64,000 nt of DNA, from contig NZ_JACAOY010000001.1 in the NCBI RefSeq assembly GCF_013385985.1, forward strand, positions 167,202 through 231,201, given 5' to 3'. Below the pieces are notes generated by a model. That model made no database searches and was not told where the DNA came from. It saw nothing but the letters and a program-made list of their open reading frames with translations. Source of the DNA: Pseudomonas sp. B6002. GTDB taxonomy: Bacteria > Pseudomonadota > Gammaproteobacteria > Pseudomonadales > Pseudomonadaceae. Made by a program: the position numbers and the translations under genes. Positions 38,540-47,315 of this stretch are shown one piece after another; position 1 is the stretch's first letter, and each line of letters opens with the position of its first letter.

Positions 38540-38575
38540 TTCCAGGCCTACACAGGCTTATGTGGGGCTGGCTTG

Positions 38576-38662
38576 TGTGGGAGCTGGCTTGCCTGCGATG
38601 CAGTCACCACGGTGTGTCAGTTACACCGGAGTGATGCTATCGCAGGCAAGCCAGCTCCCACA
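38576..38662. repeat. REPIN, TGTGGGAGCTGGCTTGCCTGCGAT type
   Basis: Inverted pair with arms TGTGGGAGCTGGCTTGCCTG and complement. A partial extra REP (GGGGCTGGCTTGTG) precedes it, a sign of an older decayed copy. Confidence 0.9.
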
Positions 38663-38686
38663 TTTGTTTTGTGGTGTTGCCGAGAT

Positions 38687-40396
38687 CTAGCGCGGTTCGA
38701 TGTGGGCAATCATCAACTGCACCGTTTCATTGCCGCGAAACTCGTTCACATCCAGCTTGTAGGCCAATTCCACCCACTTCACCGTCGGGTTCGGCCAGAC
38801 CTCCCGGTCCACCCCAAACGCAATCCCGTCCAGCTTCACCGACCCGCACTCGGTCTTGAGTACCACTTTGAGGTGGCGCTCCCCTACCACACGCTGCTCC
38901 ACCAACTGGAACACCCCGTGAAACACCGGCTCGGGAAAGTGCTGGCCCCAGGGACCTGCGTGGCGCAGTGCGCGGGCCAACTCCAGGTGAAACTCTTCCA
39001 CGGCCAGGGTGCCGTCGGACAGCAGGCGCCCGGTCAGGTCTTCTTCACGCAGTTGCCGACGCACTTCCGCATCAAAGGCTTCGGCAAACAGTGGGAAGTT
39101 TTCCTCAGACAATGTCAGACCCGCCGCCATGGCGTGGCCGCCGTATTTGGCGATCAGGTTGGGGTGCTGGCTCGCGACCACCGCCAGCGCATCACGGATG
39201 TGAAAGCCCTGCACCGAGCGTCCAGAGCCCTTGAGCAGGCCGTCACCGGCGTCGGCGAAGGCAATGGTCGGGCGGAAGTAACGCTCTTTCATGCGCGACG
39301 CCAAAATCCCGATCACGCCCTGGTGCCACTCCGGGTCGAACAGGCACAAGCCGTAAGGCATTGACTCCACCGGCAGGTCCTTGAGCTGGGCCAAGGCCTC
39401 GCGCTGCATGCCCTGCTCGATGGATTTACGGTCCTGGTTCATGCCATCCAGCTGCGCGGCCATTTCACGCGCGGCAGCAAAATCCGTGGTGAGCAGGCAT
39501 TCAATGCCCAGGCTCATGTCATCCAGGCGCCCGGCTGCGTTCAGGCGCGGCCCGAGGATAAAACCGAGGTCGGTGGAGGTGATGCGCGCGGCATCACGCT
39601 TGGCCACTTCGAGGATCGCCTTGATCCCCGGCCGCGCACGCCCGGCGCGAATGCGCTCCAGGCCCTGATGCACGAGGATGCGGTTGTTCGCGTCCAGGGG
39701 CACCACGTCGGCCACGCTGCCCAGGGCGACGAGGTCGAGCAGTTCGCCAATGTTGGGCTGCGGCTTGTTCTCGTACCAACCCAGGCTGCGCAGGCGCGCA
39801 CGCAGGGCCATCAGCACGTAGAAGATCACGCCTACACCAGCCAGGGCCTTGCTTGGGAACTCACAGCCGGGCTGGTTCGGGTTGACGATAGCGTCGGCCA
39901 GCGGCAGTTCGTCGCCGGGCAAGTGGTGGTCTGTCACCAGGACTTTCAGCCCCGCGGCTTTCGCCGCCGCCACGCCTTCGACGCTGGAGATGCCGTTGTC
40001 CACGGTGATCAGCAACTGCGGCTTGCGCTGCAGGGCCACGGCGACGATTTCGGGGGTGAGACCGTAGCCGTATTCGAAGCGGTTCGGCACCAGGTAATCG
40101 ACATGGGCCGCGCCGAGCAGACGCAAGCCCAGGGTGCCCACTGTGCTGGCCGTGGCGCCGTCGGCGTCGAAGTCACCGACGATGAGAATCCGCTGGCGCT
40201 GCTCCAAGGCGGTCACCAGCAAGTCCACGGCAGCATCGATGCCTTTGAGTTGCTGGTAGGGAATCAACCGCGCCAGGCTTTTATCCAGCTCGGCTTCCGA
40301 CTGCACCCCGCGTGCGGCATAGAGACGGGTCAACAGCGGCGGCAATTCACCGAGAAACGGCAGGACAGCAGGCAAGGGGCGGGGATCGATACGCAT
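38687..40396 (-). CDS. recJ: Single-stranded-DNA-specific exonuclease RecJ
   Basis: A 5'-3' exonuclease of the DHH family used in recombination and mismatch repair. The 569-residue protein has the DHH region: VGDFDADGATASTVG and TDHHLPGDELP, the N-terminal DHH catalytic core, then the DHHA1 domain (KYGGHAMAAGLTL) and C-terminal OB-like part. Length is normal. Beyond it on this strand comes only a REPIN, whereas P. aeruginosa has prfB-lysS near recJ. Confidence 0.96.
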   Translation of the reverse strand: MRIDPRPLPAVLPFLGELPPLLTRLYAARGVQSEAELDKSLARLIPYQQLKGIDAAVDLLVTALEQRQRILIVGDFDADGATASTVGTLGLRLLGAAHVDYLVPNRFEYGYGLTPEIVAVALQRKPQLLITVDNGISSVEGVAAAKAAGLKVLVTDHHLPGDELPLADAIVNPNQPGCEFPSKALAGVGVIFYVLMALRARLRSLGWYENKPQPNIGELLDLVALGSVADVVPLDANNRILVHQGLERIRAGRARPGIKAILEVAKRDAARITSTDLGFILGPRLNAAGRLDDMSLGIECLLTTDFAAAREMAAQLDGMNQDRKSIEQGMQREALAQLKDLPVESMPYGLCLFDPEWHQGVIGILASRMKERYFRPTIAFADAGDGLLKGSGRSVQGFHIRDALAVVASQHPNLIAKYGGHAMAAGLTLSEENFPLFAEAFDAEVRRQLREEDLTGRLLSDGTLAVEEFHLELARALRHAGPWGQHFPEPVFHGVFQLVEQRVVGERHLKVVLKTECGSVKLDGIAFGVDREVWPNPTVKWVELAYKLDVNEFRGNETVQLMIAHIEPR

Positions 40397-40463
40397 GGGG
40401 TGAAAGGTGCTTCTCTTCTAATACAACGGTTAAACAGCAATTCTGAATACAACACAAATCAAC

Positions 40464-40552
40464 TGTGGGAGCTGGCTTGCCTGCGATAGCGGTGGGTCAG
40501 TTGGCACATCTGCTGCCGATACACCGCTATCGCAGGCAAGCCAGCTCCCACA
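40464..40552. repeat. REPIN, TGTGGGAGCTGGCTTGCCTGCGAT type
   Basis: Inverted pair with arms TGTGGGAGCTGGCTTGCCTG and complement, lying between recJ and yaeQ. Confidence 0.9.
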
Positions 40553-40570
40553 CAAAGAGTTCCTGCCCGT

Positions 40571-41113
40571 TCAGTCGCGTCCGCCAGCCAGCCATTGCAA
40601 TTGCACTTCATGCTGGCCACGGTCGTCGGTGACGAAGATCGTGCCTTCGCTGATCATCACGTCCCACTTGATCACCCGGGGCATGTCCTTGGCCAGTGTC
40701 TCAAGGACTTCCTGCGGTACGGCGGCGATGTGCACGTTTTTCAGATTGTTCGCCACTGGCACGACCTTGCCTTCCCACACACGCAGGCTGCCGTAGGCCA
40801 GCAGGCTGGTGCGTTCGGTACGACGCGAGCACCAGGTCAGGCGGTCGGCGTCGGGTTGGCCGACTTCGATCCAGTGCAGCACCCGGTCATCCAGGCTTTT
40901 TTCCCACAGGGCGGGTTCGTCTACGTCCGACAGGCCACGTCCGAACGACAGCTGCTCGTTGTACCAGAGGGCGTAGGCCAGCAGGCGCACGGTCATGCGT
41001 TCTTCGGTTTCCGAAGGATGGCGGGCGATGGTCTGTTTGACACTCTCGTACACCGAGCGGTCGAGGTCGGTGAGGTTGAGTTCGAATTTATAGGTCGTGG
41101 ACGGCTGGGCCAT
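40571..41113 (-). CDS. yaeQ: YaeQ family protein
   Basis: A 180-residue YaeQ protein, a PD-(D/E)XK-like fold of uncertain role (E. coli YaeQ suppresses rfaH loss). It shows the conserved N-terminus TTYKFELNLTDLDRSVYE and a C-terminal VTDDRGQHEVQLQWL. Length is family-typical. It lies upstream of recJ on the same strand, with a REPIN between. Confidence 0.92.
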   Translation of the reverse strand: MAQPSTTYKFELNLTDLDRSVYESVKQTIARHPSETEERMTVRLLAYALWYNEQLSFGRGLSDVDEPALWEKSLDDRVLHWIEVGQPDADRLTWCSRRTERTSLLAYGSLRVWEGKVVPVANNLKNVHIAAVPQEVLETLAKDMPRVIKWDVMISEGTIFVTDDRGQHEVQLQWLAGGRD

Positions 41114-41261
41114 GAACGGGCTTCTAGAGACAGGGAAAGGCGGCCAGTCTAACCGATGGCGAGGTCATTCAACGAATACTGAGCTGCATCATCCTTATCA
41201 CTGGGCCCCTCGCCTATGTTAAAAGGCATTCCACCACAGCCCTGCACAGACAAGGATCCTC

Positions 41262-42461
41262 ATGTCGTTTAACGCCAAACCGCTTGCCGGCCTGAAAGTC
41301 ATCGAACTGGGCACCCTGATTGCCGGGCCGTTCGCCTCGCGTATCTGCGCCGAATTCGGCGCCGAGGTGATCAAGGTCGAATCCCCGGATGGCGGCGACC
41401 CGCTGCGCAAATGGCGCAAGCTGTATGAAGGCACTTCGCTGTGGTGGTTCGTGCAGGCCCGTAATAAAAAATCGCTGACGCTGAACCTCAAGCACCCGGA
41501 CGGCCTGGCAATTCTCAAGCAACTGCTGGCAGACGCCGACATCCTGATCGAGAACTTCCGCCCCGGCGTGCTGGAAAAACTCGGCCTGAGCTGGGAAACC
41601 CTGCATGCACTGAACCCGAAATTGGTGATGGTGCGGCTGTCGGGCTTTGGCCAGACCGGGCCGATGAAAGACCAGCCGGGGTTCGGCGCCGTGGGCGAGT
41701 CCATGGGCGGGTTGCGCTACATCACCGGGTTCGAGGATCGCCCGCCCGTGCGCACCGGCATCTCCATCGGCGATTCGATTGCGGCCTTGTGGGCGGTGAT
41801 CGGTGCGCTGATGGCGTTGCGTCACCGCGAGGTCAACGGCGGGCTCGGCCAGGTGGTGGATGTGGCGCTGTACGAAGCCATTTTCGCCATGATGGAAAGC
41901 ATGATTCCGGAGTTCGACGTGTTCGGTTTCATTCGCGAGCGCACCGGCAACATCATGCCCGGCATCACGCCCTCTTCCATCCACACCAGTGCCGACGGCA
42001 AGCACGTGCAGATCGGCGCCAACGGTGATGCGATCTTTAAGCGTTTCATGAGCGCCATCGGCCGTGACGACCTGGCCAACGACCCCGCGCTGGCCAGCAA
42101 TGATGGGCGTGACAGCCGCCGTGATGAGCTATACGGCGTGATTGATCGCTGGGTCAATTCGTTGCCGCTGGAGCAGGTGGTCGACCAACTCAACAAGGCC
42201 GAAGTGCCTGCCAGCCGTATCTACAGTGCCGAAGACATGCTGGGCGACCCGCAGTTTCTCGCCCGGGAAATGTTCCTCAAGGCGCGGTTGCCAGGGGGCA
42301 AGGACTTCAAGATGCCTGGCATCGTGCCCAAGCTTTCCGATACGCCAGGCAGTTGTGAATGGGTGGGCCCACAATTGGGTGAACACAACAGCGTAGTGCT
42401 CAATGAGCTGGGCTACGACGCCCTGGCCATCACCCGCTTGCGCGAGGCTGGCGCGATCTGA
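41262..42461 (+). CDS. Family III CoA-transferase (CaiB/BaiF)
   Basis: A 399-residue CoA-transferase. The N-terminal PLAGLKVIELGTLIAGPFASR and ENFRPGVLEKLGLSWE are typical, and the catalytic aspartate is probably Asp171 in ISIGDSIAALWA. The acyl substrate cannot be inferred. Downstream, the next gene starts inside its stop codon (TGATGG), so it is co-translated with a periplasmic binding-type protein. The start ATG at 41262 has AAGGAT upstream. Confidence 0.9.
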   Translation: MSFNAKPLAGLKVIELGTLIAGPFASRICAEFGAEVIKVESPDGGDPLRKWRKLYEGTSLWWFVQARNKKSLTLNLKHPDGLAILKQLLADADILIENFRPGVLEKLGLSWETLHALNPKLVMVRLSGFGQTGPMKDQPGFGAVGESMGGLRYITGFEDRPPVRTGISIGDSIAALWAVIGALMALRHREVNGGLGQVVDVALYEAIFAMMESMIPEFDVFGFIRERTGNIMPGITPSSIHTSADGKHVQIGANGDAIFKRFMSAIGRDDLANDPALASNDGRDSRRDELYGVIDRWVNSLPLEQVVDQLNKAEVPASRIYSAEDMLGDPQFLAREMFLKARLPGGKDFKMPGIVPKLSDTPGSCEWVGPQLGEHNSVVLNELGYDALAITRLREAGAI

Positions 42462-43348
42462 TGGCTCGCCGCGCCAGGCGCTGGTTCAGGCAAGTGTGCC
42501 TCGCCATGGTCATGCTCTGCAGTGGGTGGCCACTCTTGGCCAACGCCGAGGACACCTTGATCTGGCTGCTGCGCGACTTGCCGCCACTGACCATTTTCGA
42601 AGGACCACAGAAAGGCCAGGGCGCGCTGGACGCGCTGTTGCCGATGCTCAAGGAGCGGCTGCCGGAATATCGGCACCAGATCCTGCACGTCAATCGCGCC
42701 CGCGGCACGCAAATGCTGCGCGAGCCCTCGTTCACCTGCGACCCTTCGCTGCTGTGGACACCTGAGCGGGCCAGCTACGTGGTGTTTTCGGACCAGGCCT
42801 TTGTGGTGGCCAGCAACGTGGTGATGATCCGCCGCAGCAAAGAGCAAGCGATGGCGCCCTATATCGTCGACGGCCAGTTTGACCTGCAGGCGTTTCTCGA
42901 AGCGCGCAATGCACGCCTGGGGGCAATTGCCGAGCGCAGCTATGGCCCGGCCATCGACGAGCGGCTCAAGCACGCCGCGCCTCATCGACTTGCCCTGCAT
43001 TACGGTAACGACGCGCTCGGTAGCCTGTTGCAGATGCAGCGTCTTGGCCGACTGGAGGCGGTACTGGGCTATTGGACGGAAATTCGTTACCACGCTCAGC
43101 AGCAGGGTATCGACCCCCAGGATCTGGTGTTCTTCCCGATAAAAGGTTCCGCGCCCTACCAACGCACCTATATCGGCTGCTCCGACACCACCCAAGGGCG
43201 ACAGGCTATCGAACGCATCAATGCGGTACTGCGAGATATCCCACAACGGGAAGTACAACAGTCTTACGCCTCATGGCTGGACCCTGCCACACGCGAGCGT
43301 TACCTGTCGGATAACCCGAGCTTTTTCCAGGATTCACCCGTCCCCTGA
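42461..43348 (+). CDS. Periplasmic solute-binding-like protein (TIGR02285 type)
   Basis: A 295-residue protein with signal peptide (residues 1-29, ending LLANAED). It has the periplasmic binding protein type II fold pattern (LRDLPPLTIFEGPQKGQG; IKGSAPYQRTYIGCSDT) and resembles the uncharacterised TIGR02285 family. Ligand is unknown. It overlaps the CoA-transferase stop codon; why a CoA-transferase is coupled to a binding-type protein is not clear. A terminator follows at 43367. Confidence 0.75.
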   Translation: MARRARRWFRQVCLAMVMLCSGWPLLANAEDTLIWLLRDLPPLTIFEGPQKGQGALDALLPMLKERLPEYRHQILHVNRARGTQMLREPSFTCDPSLLWTPERASYVVFSDQAFVVASNVVMIRRSKEQAMAPYIVDGQFDLQAFLEARNARLGAIAERSYGPAIDERLKHAAPHRLALHYGNDALGSLLQMQRLGRLEAVLGYWTEIRYHAQQQGIDPQDLVFFPIKGSAPYQRTYIGCSDTTQGRQAIERINAVLRDIPQREVQQSYASWLDPATRERYLSDNPSFFQDSPVP

Positions 43349-43366
43349 CAAATCCCAGGCAAAAAG

Positions 43367-43400
43367 AAACCCCGAAGAGTGGGGAGACACTTCGGGGTTA
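43367..43400 (+). terminator. Terminator after the binding-type gene
   Basis: A stem AACCCCGAAGAGTG/CACTTCGGGGTT (one mismatch or bulge) with loop GGGAGA. The T tail is weak. Confidence 0.65.
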
Positions 43401-43518
43401 AACGTGGCCTACAAAGACCAGTACGACAAGCCACAAACACCGGAGCACAATGCTTGCTCTTGCCGTTATAAAGTCTGACCGGCCATGATGTAGGAAGTTT
43501 CCTCAGATAAACTTTTCT

Positions 43519-43803
43519 TCATGCCACGGCAGCGTTGCGTGTCTGGGCAGCGTTTCTCAGGGCAGCGATGACGGAAGGTTCCAGGCGCCCTTCGGCGATT
43601 TTCAGGTCTCGCAGCAAACAGTCCACCACATCCACCAGCACGCGCTTGTCCATCAATTGCGCCCGGTCGACTTCACGCTCGACGACGATAGCGCCAGCAG
43701 GATTCTTCACGGTCACCAGGCACTCGCCCTGCACACCTGAGGTGGTCAGCGTAACCTGATAAGGGCTCAGTGCTTCTTCGAGCAATAGGCTGATACTTTC
43801 CAT
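43519..43803 (-). CDS. Small conserved Pseudomonas protein (DUF3509-like)
   Basis: A 94-residue protein with helices and a beta-rich middle (SPYQVTLTTSGVQGECLVTV, then VVDCLLRDLKIAEG). It resembles the short DUF3509 proteins common in pseudomonads, but I cannot run a profile search. The start at 43803 is ATG; a GTG at 43815 in the same frame is also possible. Function unknown, no neighbour on the same strand. Confidence 0.65.
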   Translation of the reverse strand: MESISLLLEEALSPYQVTLTTSGVQGECLVTVKNPAGAIVVEREVDRAQLMDKRVLVDVVDCLLRDLKIAEGRLEPSVIAALRNAAQTRNAAVA

Positions 43804-43815
43804 CTCGATCACCAC

Positions 43816-44115
43816 TCAATAGTTCGGGAACAATCGGTTCAACGGGAGCTGCATCTATCCTAAGTGACTGTTTGTGACGTAGGAAAGTTCGCTTTATCGT
43901 CTTTATGGGGTCGTCAGGGGTGACGGATTCCAGCATGCGCTTGCAACATGACAACGAAAAAACGGCGCACATACCTGCTTACGCAATGGGCGGCTGTTTT
44001 GGGGTTTGCCGAAGGCTGCTAGCTGAGGTGAATCCTATACTCGGTGAGCGCTGAACAGGCTGTTATGCCGATAAAAGCGCATGTCAAAAGGCCCTTATTG
44101 CGAAGGATGAAGACA
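43816..44115. other. Intergenic region without recognised features
   Basis: About 300 bp between two small genes. I see no convincing RNA gene, operator or open frame. The ATG at 44044 is in frame with the next gene, but the better ribosome site (AAGGA) belongs to 44116. Confidence 0.5.
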
Positions 44116-44316
44116 ATGCTGGAACACGACAAAGAGCAAGCGGCGTTAGAGAAGATTCACGCCGACATATCACGCATCTATGCGGAGCAACGCAAACTCA
44201 CGGCTGAAACACACAAGATAACCCGTGAAAATTTCTGGTACCCCCTGGGGGTGGTAATGGCCATGTTTACGGCGTTCAGCACCGTGTTGGCCATCGCGCA
44301 GAAACTTCTAACGTAG
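44116..44316 (+). CDS. Small coiled-coil/one-helix membrane protein
   Basis: A 66-residue protein: an N-terminal charged helix with heptad-like pattern (KEQAALEKIHADISRIYAEQ), then a single membrane segment (WYPLGVVMAMFTAFSTVLAI). AAGGA 8 bp upstream supports the ATG at 44116. I do not recognise the family. It lies alone between two terminators, in a stretch with less coding bias than neighbours. It could be a membrane-stress or phage-related small protein, but nothing proves it. Confidence 0.6.
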   Translation: MLEHDKEQAALEKIHADISRIYAEQRKLTAETHKITRENFWYPLGVVMAMFTAFSTVLAIAQKLLT

Positions 44317-44345
44317 CCGCTCACGCCAAGCCGGGCCTGCCAGAA

Positions 44346-44389
44346 ACAAAAAACGCCGCTGCCCCAAGGAAGGGACAGCGGCGTTTTTG
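44346..44389. terminator. Bidirectional terminator between the small gene and thrC
   Basis: Stem CGCCGCTGTCCC-type (AACGCCGCTG/CAGCGGCGTT), with A and T runs on the sides. It ends thrC from the right. Confidence 0.9.
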
Positions 44390-44404
44390 TCTACGTGGCT
44401 TGCC

Positions 44405-45814
44405 TTACAGCGGCTTGCCCCGGTTGCCATGCTGGCTCACAAACGCCTGCACCGCCTTCAAGTCATTGGCCAATACCGTGCAGCGCTCTTCACGCTCGAA
44501 CAGGTCAGCCAAGTGCACCGGCAATTCCAGCGCCTTGCCCACGCCGGCTTTCTCCACAGCCTCCGGGAATTTCACCGGGTGCGCAGTGCCCAGGATCACC
44601 ATCGGGATATCCAGGCTGCGACGGCATTCGCGGGCGGCCTTCACACCGATGGCGGTGTGCGGGTCGAGCAGTTCGCCGGTCTGGGCATAGACTTCTGCGA
44701 TGGTTTCGCAGGTCTGCGCATCGTCCACGGCCAGCGAGTCGAACAGCTTGCGGGTTTCGGTCCAGCGCTCTTCATCCACGCTGAAGCCGCCGCCGCTCTT
44801 GAAGGTGTCCATCAAGCCGGCAATCGCCGCACCGTTGCGACCGTGCATGTCGAACAGCAGGCGTTCGAAGTTCGACGAAACCATGATGTCCATGGACGGC
44901 GACAGCGTGGCGTGCAGGGTTTCCTTGACGTACTGGTTGCCGCTCATGAAGCGGTGCAGGATGTCATTGCGATTGGTGGCGACGATCAACTGGTTGATCG
45001 GCAGGCCCATGTTGCGCGCCAGGTAGCCGGCGAAGATGTCACCGAAGTTACCGGTTGGCACCGAGAACGACACCGAACGCGCCGGGCCGCCCAACTGCAG
45101 GGAGGCGTGGAAGTAGTAGACGATCTGGGCCATGATCCGTGCCCAGTTGATCGAGTTCACCGCCACCAGTCGCGTGCCCTTCAGGAAGCTCTGGTCAGCG
45201 AAGCTGTTCTTGACCATTTCCTGGCAGTCATCGAAGTTGCCTTCGATGGCGATGTTGTGGATGTTGTCACCAAAGATGGTGGTCATCTGGCGACGTTGTA
45301 CTTCCGACACGCGCTTGTGCGGGTGCAGGATGAAGATGTCGACGTTTTCGCAGTGCTTGCAGCCTTCGATGGCGGCCGAACCGGTATCACCGGAGGTGGC
45401 ACCGATGATCACCACGCGCTCGCCGCGCTTTTGCAGCACGTAATCCAGCAGGCGACCCAGCAGTTGCAGGGCGAAGTCCTTGAACGCCAGGGTCGGGCCG
45501 TGGAACAGCTCCAGGACCCACTCGTTGCCGTTCAGCTGGCGCAGAGGCGCGATGGCGTTGTGGGAAAACACGCCGTAGGTCTCTTCCAAAATCTTCTTGA
45601 AGTCTGCATCCGGAATGCTGCCGGTGACGAACGGGCGCATCACGCGGAAGGCCAGTTCGTGGTACGGCAGGCCGGCCCAGGAGGCGATTTCTTCCTGGGT
45701 GAAGCGTGGCAGGTTTTCCGGCACGTACAGGCCGCCGTCAGTGGCAAGGCCTGCCAGCAAAACGTCTTCGAAATTCAGGGCCGGTGCCTGGCCGCGGGTA
45801 CTGATATAACGCAT
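44405..45814 (-). CDS. thrC: Threonine synthase
   Basis: A PLP enzyme that converts O-phosphohomoserine to threonine. The 469-residue protein has the long bacterial form: MRYISTRGQAPALNFEDVLL at the start, PLP-lysine region LAFKDFALQLLGRLLDYVL (Lys in AFKDFA), and ATSGDTGSAAIEG. The ATG at 45814 is preceded by GAGGAG. It follows hom by 67 bp in a hom-thrC operon; thrB is elsewhere, as usual in Pseudomonas. Confidence 0.97.
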   Translation of the reverse strand: MRYISTRGQAPALNFEDVLLAGLATDGGLYVPENLPRFTQEEIASWAGLPYHELAFRVMRPFVTGSIPDADFKKILEETYGVFSHNAIAPLRQLNGNEWVLELFHGPTLAFKDFALQLLGRLLDYVLQKRGERVVIIGATSGDTGSAAIEGCKHCENVDIFILHPHKRVSEVQRRQMTTIFGDNIHNIAIEGNFDDCQEMVKNSFADQSFLKGTRLVAVNSINWARIMAQIVYYFHASLQLGGPARSVSFSVPTGNFGDIFAGYLARNMGLPINQLIVATNRNDILHRFMSGNQYVKETLHATLSPSMDIMVSSNFERLLFDMHGRNGAAIAGLMDTFKSGGGFSVDEERWTETRKLFDSLAVDDAQTCETIAEVYAQTGELLDPHTAIGVKAARECRRSLDIPMVILGTAHPVKFPEAVEKAGVGKALELPVHLADLFEREERCTVLANDLKAVQAFVSQHGNRGKPL

Positions 45815-45881
45815 GACTGGCTCCTCTAGAGCATTCTTGAACAAGGGCCGCCGAACCTGCGGGGCCCTTGCAGCAAAACCA

Positions 45882-47186
45882 TTAGTTCAGGTGTTCGACG
45901 CGGATCCGCACCACCGGGCCGACCACGCCTTGCAGGGCTTCGAGGGCGGCGATGGCATCGTTGATGTGCTGCTCGAGCACGCGGTGGGTCAGCAGGATCA
46001 TCGGCACCTGGCCGTTTTGCTCCTCGACTTCCTTCTGCATGATCGACTCGATATTGATGCCGCGCTCCGACAGGATGCTGGCGACCTGGGCCAATACGCC
46101 CGGGTGGTCCTGGGCCTGGATGCGCAGGTAGTAGGCGCTCTCGCAAGCTTCGATCGGCAGGATCGGATGGGCCGACAGCGAGTCCGGCTGGAAGGCCAGG
46201 TGCGGCACGCGGTTTTCCGGGTCGCTGGTCATGGCGCGGACCACGTCCACCAGGTCGGCGATGACCGACGAAGCCGTTGGCTCCATGCCGGCGCCGGCGC
46301 CGTAGAACAGGGTGGAACCTGCCGCATCACCGTTGACCATCACCGCGTTCATCACGCCATTGACGTTGGCGATCAGGCGGTCGGCCGGGATCAGCGTCGG
46401 GTGCACACGCAGTTCGATACCGGCCGGTGTGCTGCGCGCCACGCCCAGGTGCTTGATGCGGTAGCCCAGCGCTTCGGCGTAGTTCACGTCGGCAGTGGTC
46501 AGTTTGGTGATGCCTTCGGTGTAGGCCTTGTCGAACTGCAGCGGAATACCAAAGGCGATGGAGGCCAGGATGGTCAGCTTGTGCGCTGCGTCGATGCCTT
46601 CCACGTCGAAAGTCGGGTCGGCTTCGGCGTAACCCAGGGCCTGGGCTTCGGCCAGCACGTCTTCGAACGTACGGCCCTTCTCGCGCATTTCGGTGAGGAT
46701 GAAGTTACCGGTGCCGTTGATGATGCCGGCCACCCAGTTGATACGGTTGGCGGACAGGCCTTCACGGATCGCCTTGATCACCGGGATGCCACCGGCCACG
46801 GCGGCTTCGAATGCCACGATCACGCCCTTCTCGCGGGCCTTGGCGAAGATCTCGTTGCCGTGCACGGCGATCAGCGCCTTGTTGGCGGTGACCACGTGCT
46901 TGCCGTTCTCAATGGCCTTGAGCACCAACTCACGGGCCACGGTATAGCCGCCGACCAGTTCGATGACGATATCGATCTCAGGGTTGGTGGCAACAGCGAA
47001 CACATCGTTGGTAATCGCAATACCGGTCGTTTCGAACTGAGGCTTTGGCGAACGTGTGGCAATTTGTGCCACTTCAATCCCGCGACCTGCACGGCGGGAA
47101 ATTTCCTCAGCGTTACGCTGAAGTACGTTAAAGGTGCCGCCACCGACGGTCCCTAACCCACAGATGCCTACTTTGACCGGTTTCAC
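45882..47186 (-). CDS. hom: Homoserine dehydrogenase
   Basis: It reduces aspartate semialdehyde to homoserine. The 434-residue protein has the NAD-binding motif KVGICGLGTVGGGT, the catalytic region ELVGGYTVARELVLKAIENGKHVV (shortened), and a C-terminal ACT domain (KDHPGVLAQVASILSERGI-type: QDHPGVLAQVASILSE) that gives threonine feedback. I chose the GTG at 47186: GGGGAG lies 7 bp upstream and the length then equals P. aeruginosa Hom (434). Three hairpins precede it. Confidence 0.97.
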   Translation of the reverse strand: MKPVKVGICGLGTVGGGTFNVLQRNAEEISRRAGRGIEVAQIATRSPKPQFETTGIAITNDVFAVATNPEIDIVIELVGGYTVARELVLKAIENGKHVVTANKALIAVHGNEIFAKAREKGVIVAFEAAVAGGIPVIKAIREGLSANRINWVAGIINGTGNFILTEMREKGRTFEDVLAEAQALGYAEADPTFDVEGIDAAHKLTILASIAFGIPLQFDKAYTEGITKLTTADVNYAEALGYRIKHLGVARSTPAGIELRVHPTLIPADRLIANVNGVMNAVMVNGDAAGSTLFYGAGAGMEPTASSVIADLVDVVRAMTSDPENRVPHLAFQPDSLSAHPILPIEACESAYYLRIQAQDHPGVLAQVASILSERGINIESIMQKEVEEQNGQVPMILLTHRVLEQHINDAIAALEALQGVVGPVVRIRVEHLN

Positions 47187-47204
47187 TGAAGAACTCCCCA
47201 TGAA

Positions 47205-47287
47205 ACGGCCGACACGAGGTCGGCCGTGGAAAACAGCCGCACGACTGCGGCTTTCAATTAGTGGCCCGCCGACTCATCAGCGGGCCA
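47205..47287 (-). promoter_or_regulatory. Hom leader with three successive hairpins
   Basis: Read on the minus strand: stem TGGCCCGC/GCGGGCCA (47262-47287), stem AGCCGC/GCGGCT (47235-47252) followed by TGTTTTCC (a weak terminator), and a perfect 9 bp stem ACGGCCGAC/GTCGGCCGT (47205-47227), which ends 4 bp before the ribosome-site region of hom. The middle one may end dsbC. Confidence 0.6.
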
Positions 47288-47315
47288 TGATCGTCAAAGG
47301 TTCGACGATGCTGGT

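Noticed and set aside
47205-47287. Riboswitch before hom
   Set aside because: The stems do not match any riboswitch class I know; treated as simple hairpins.
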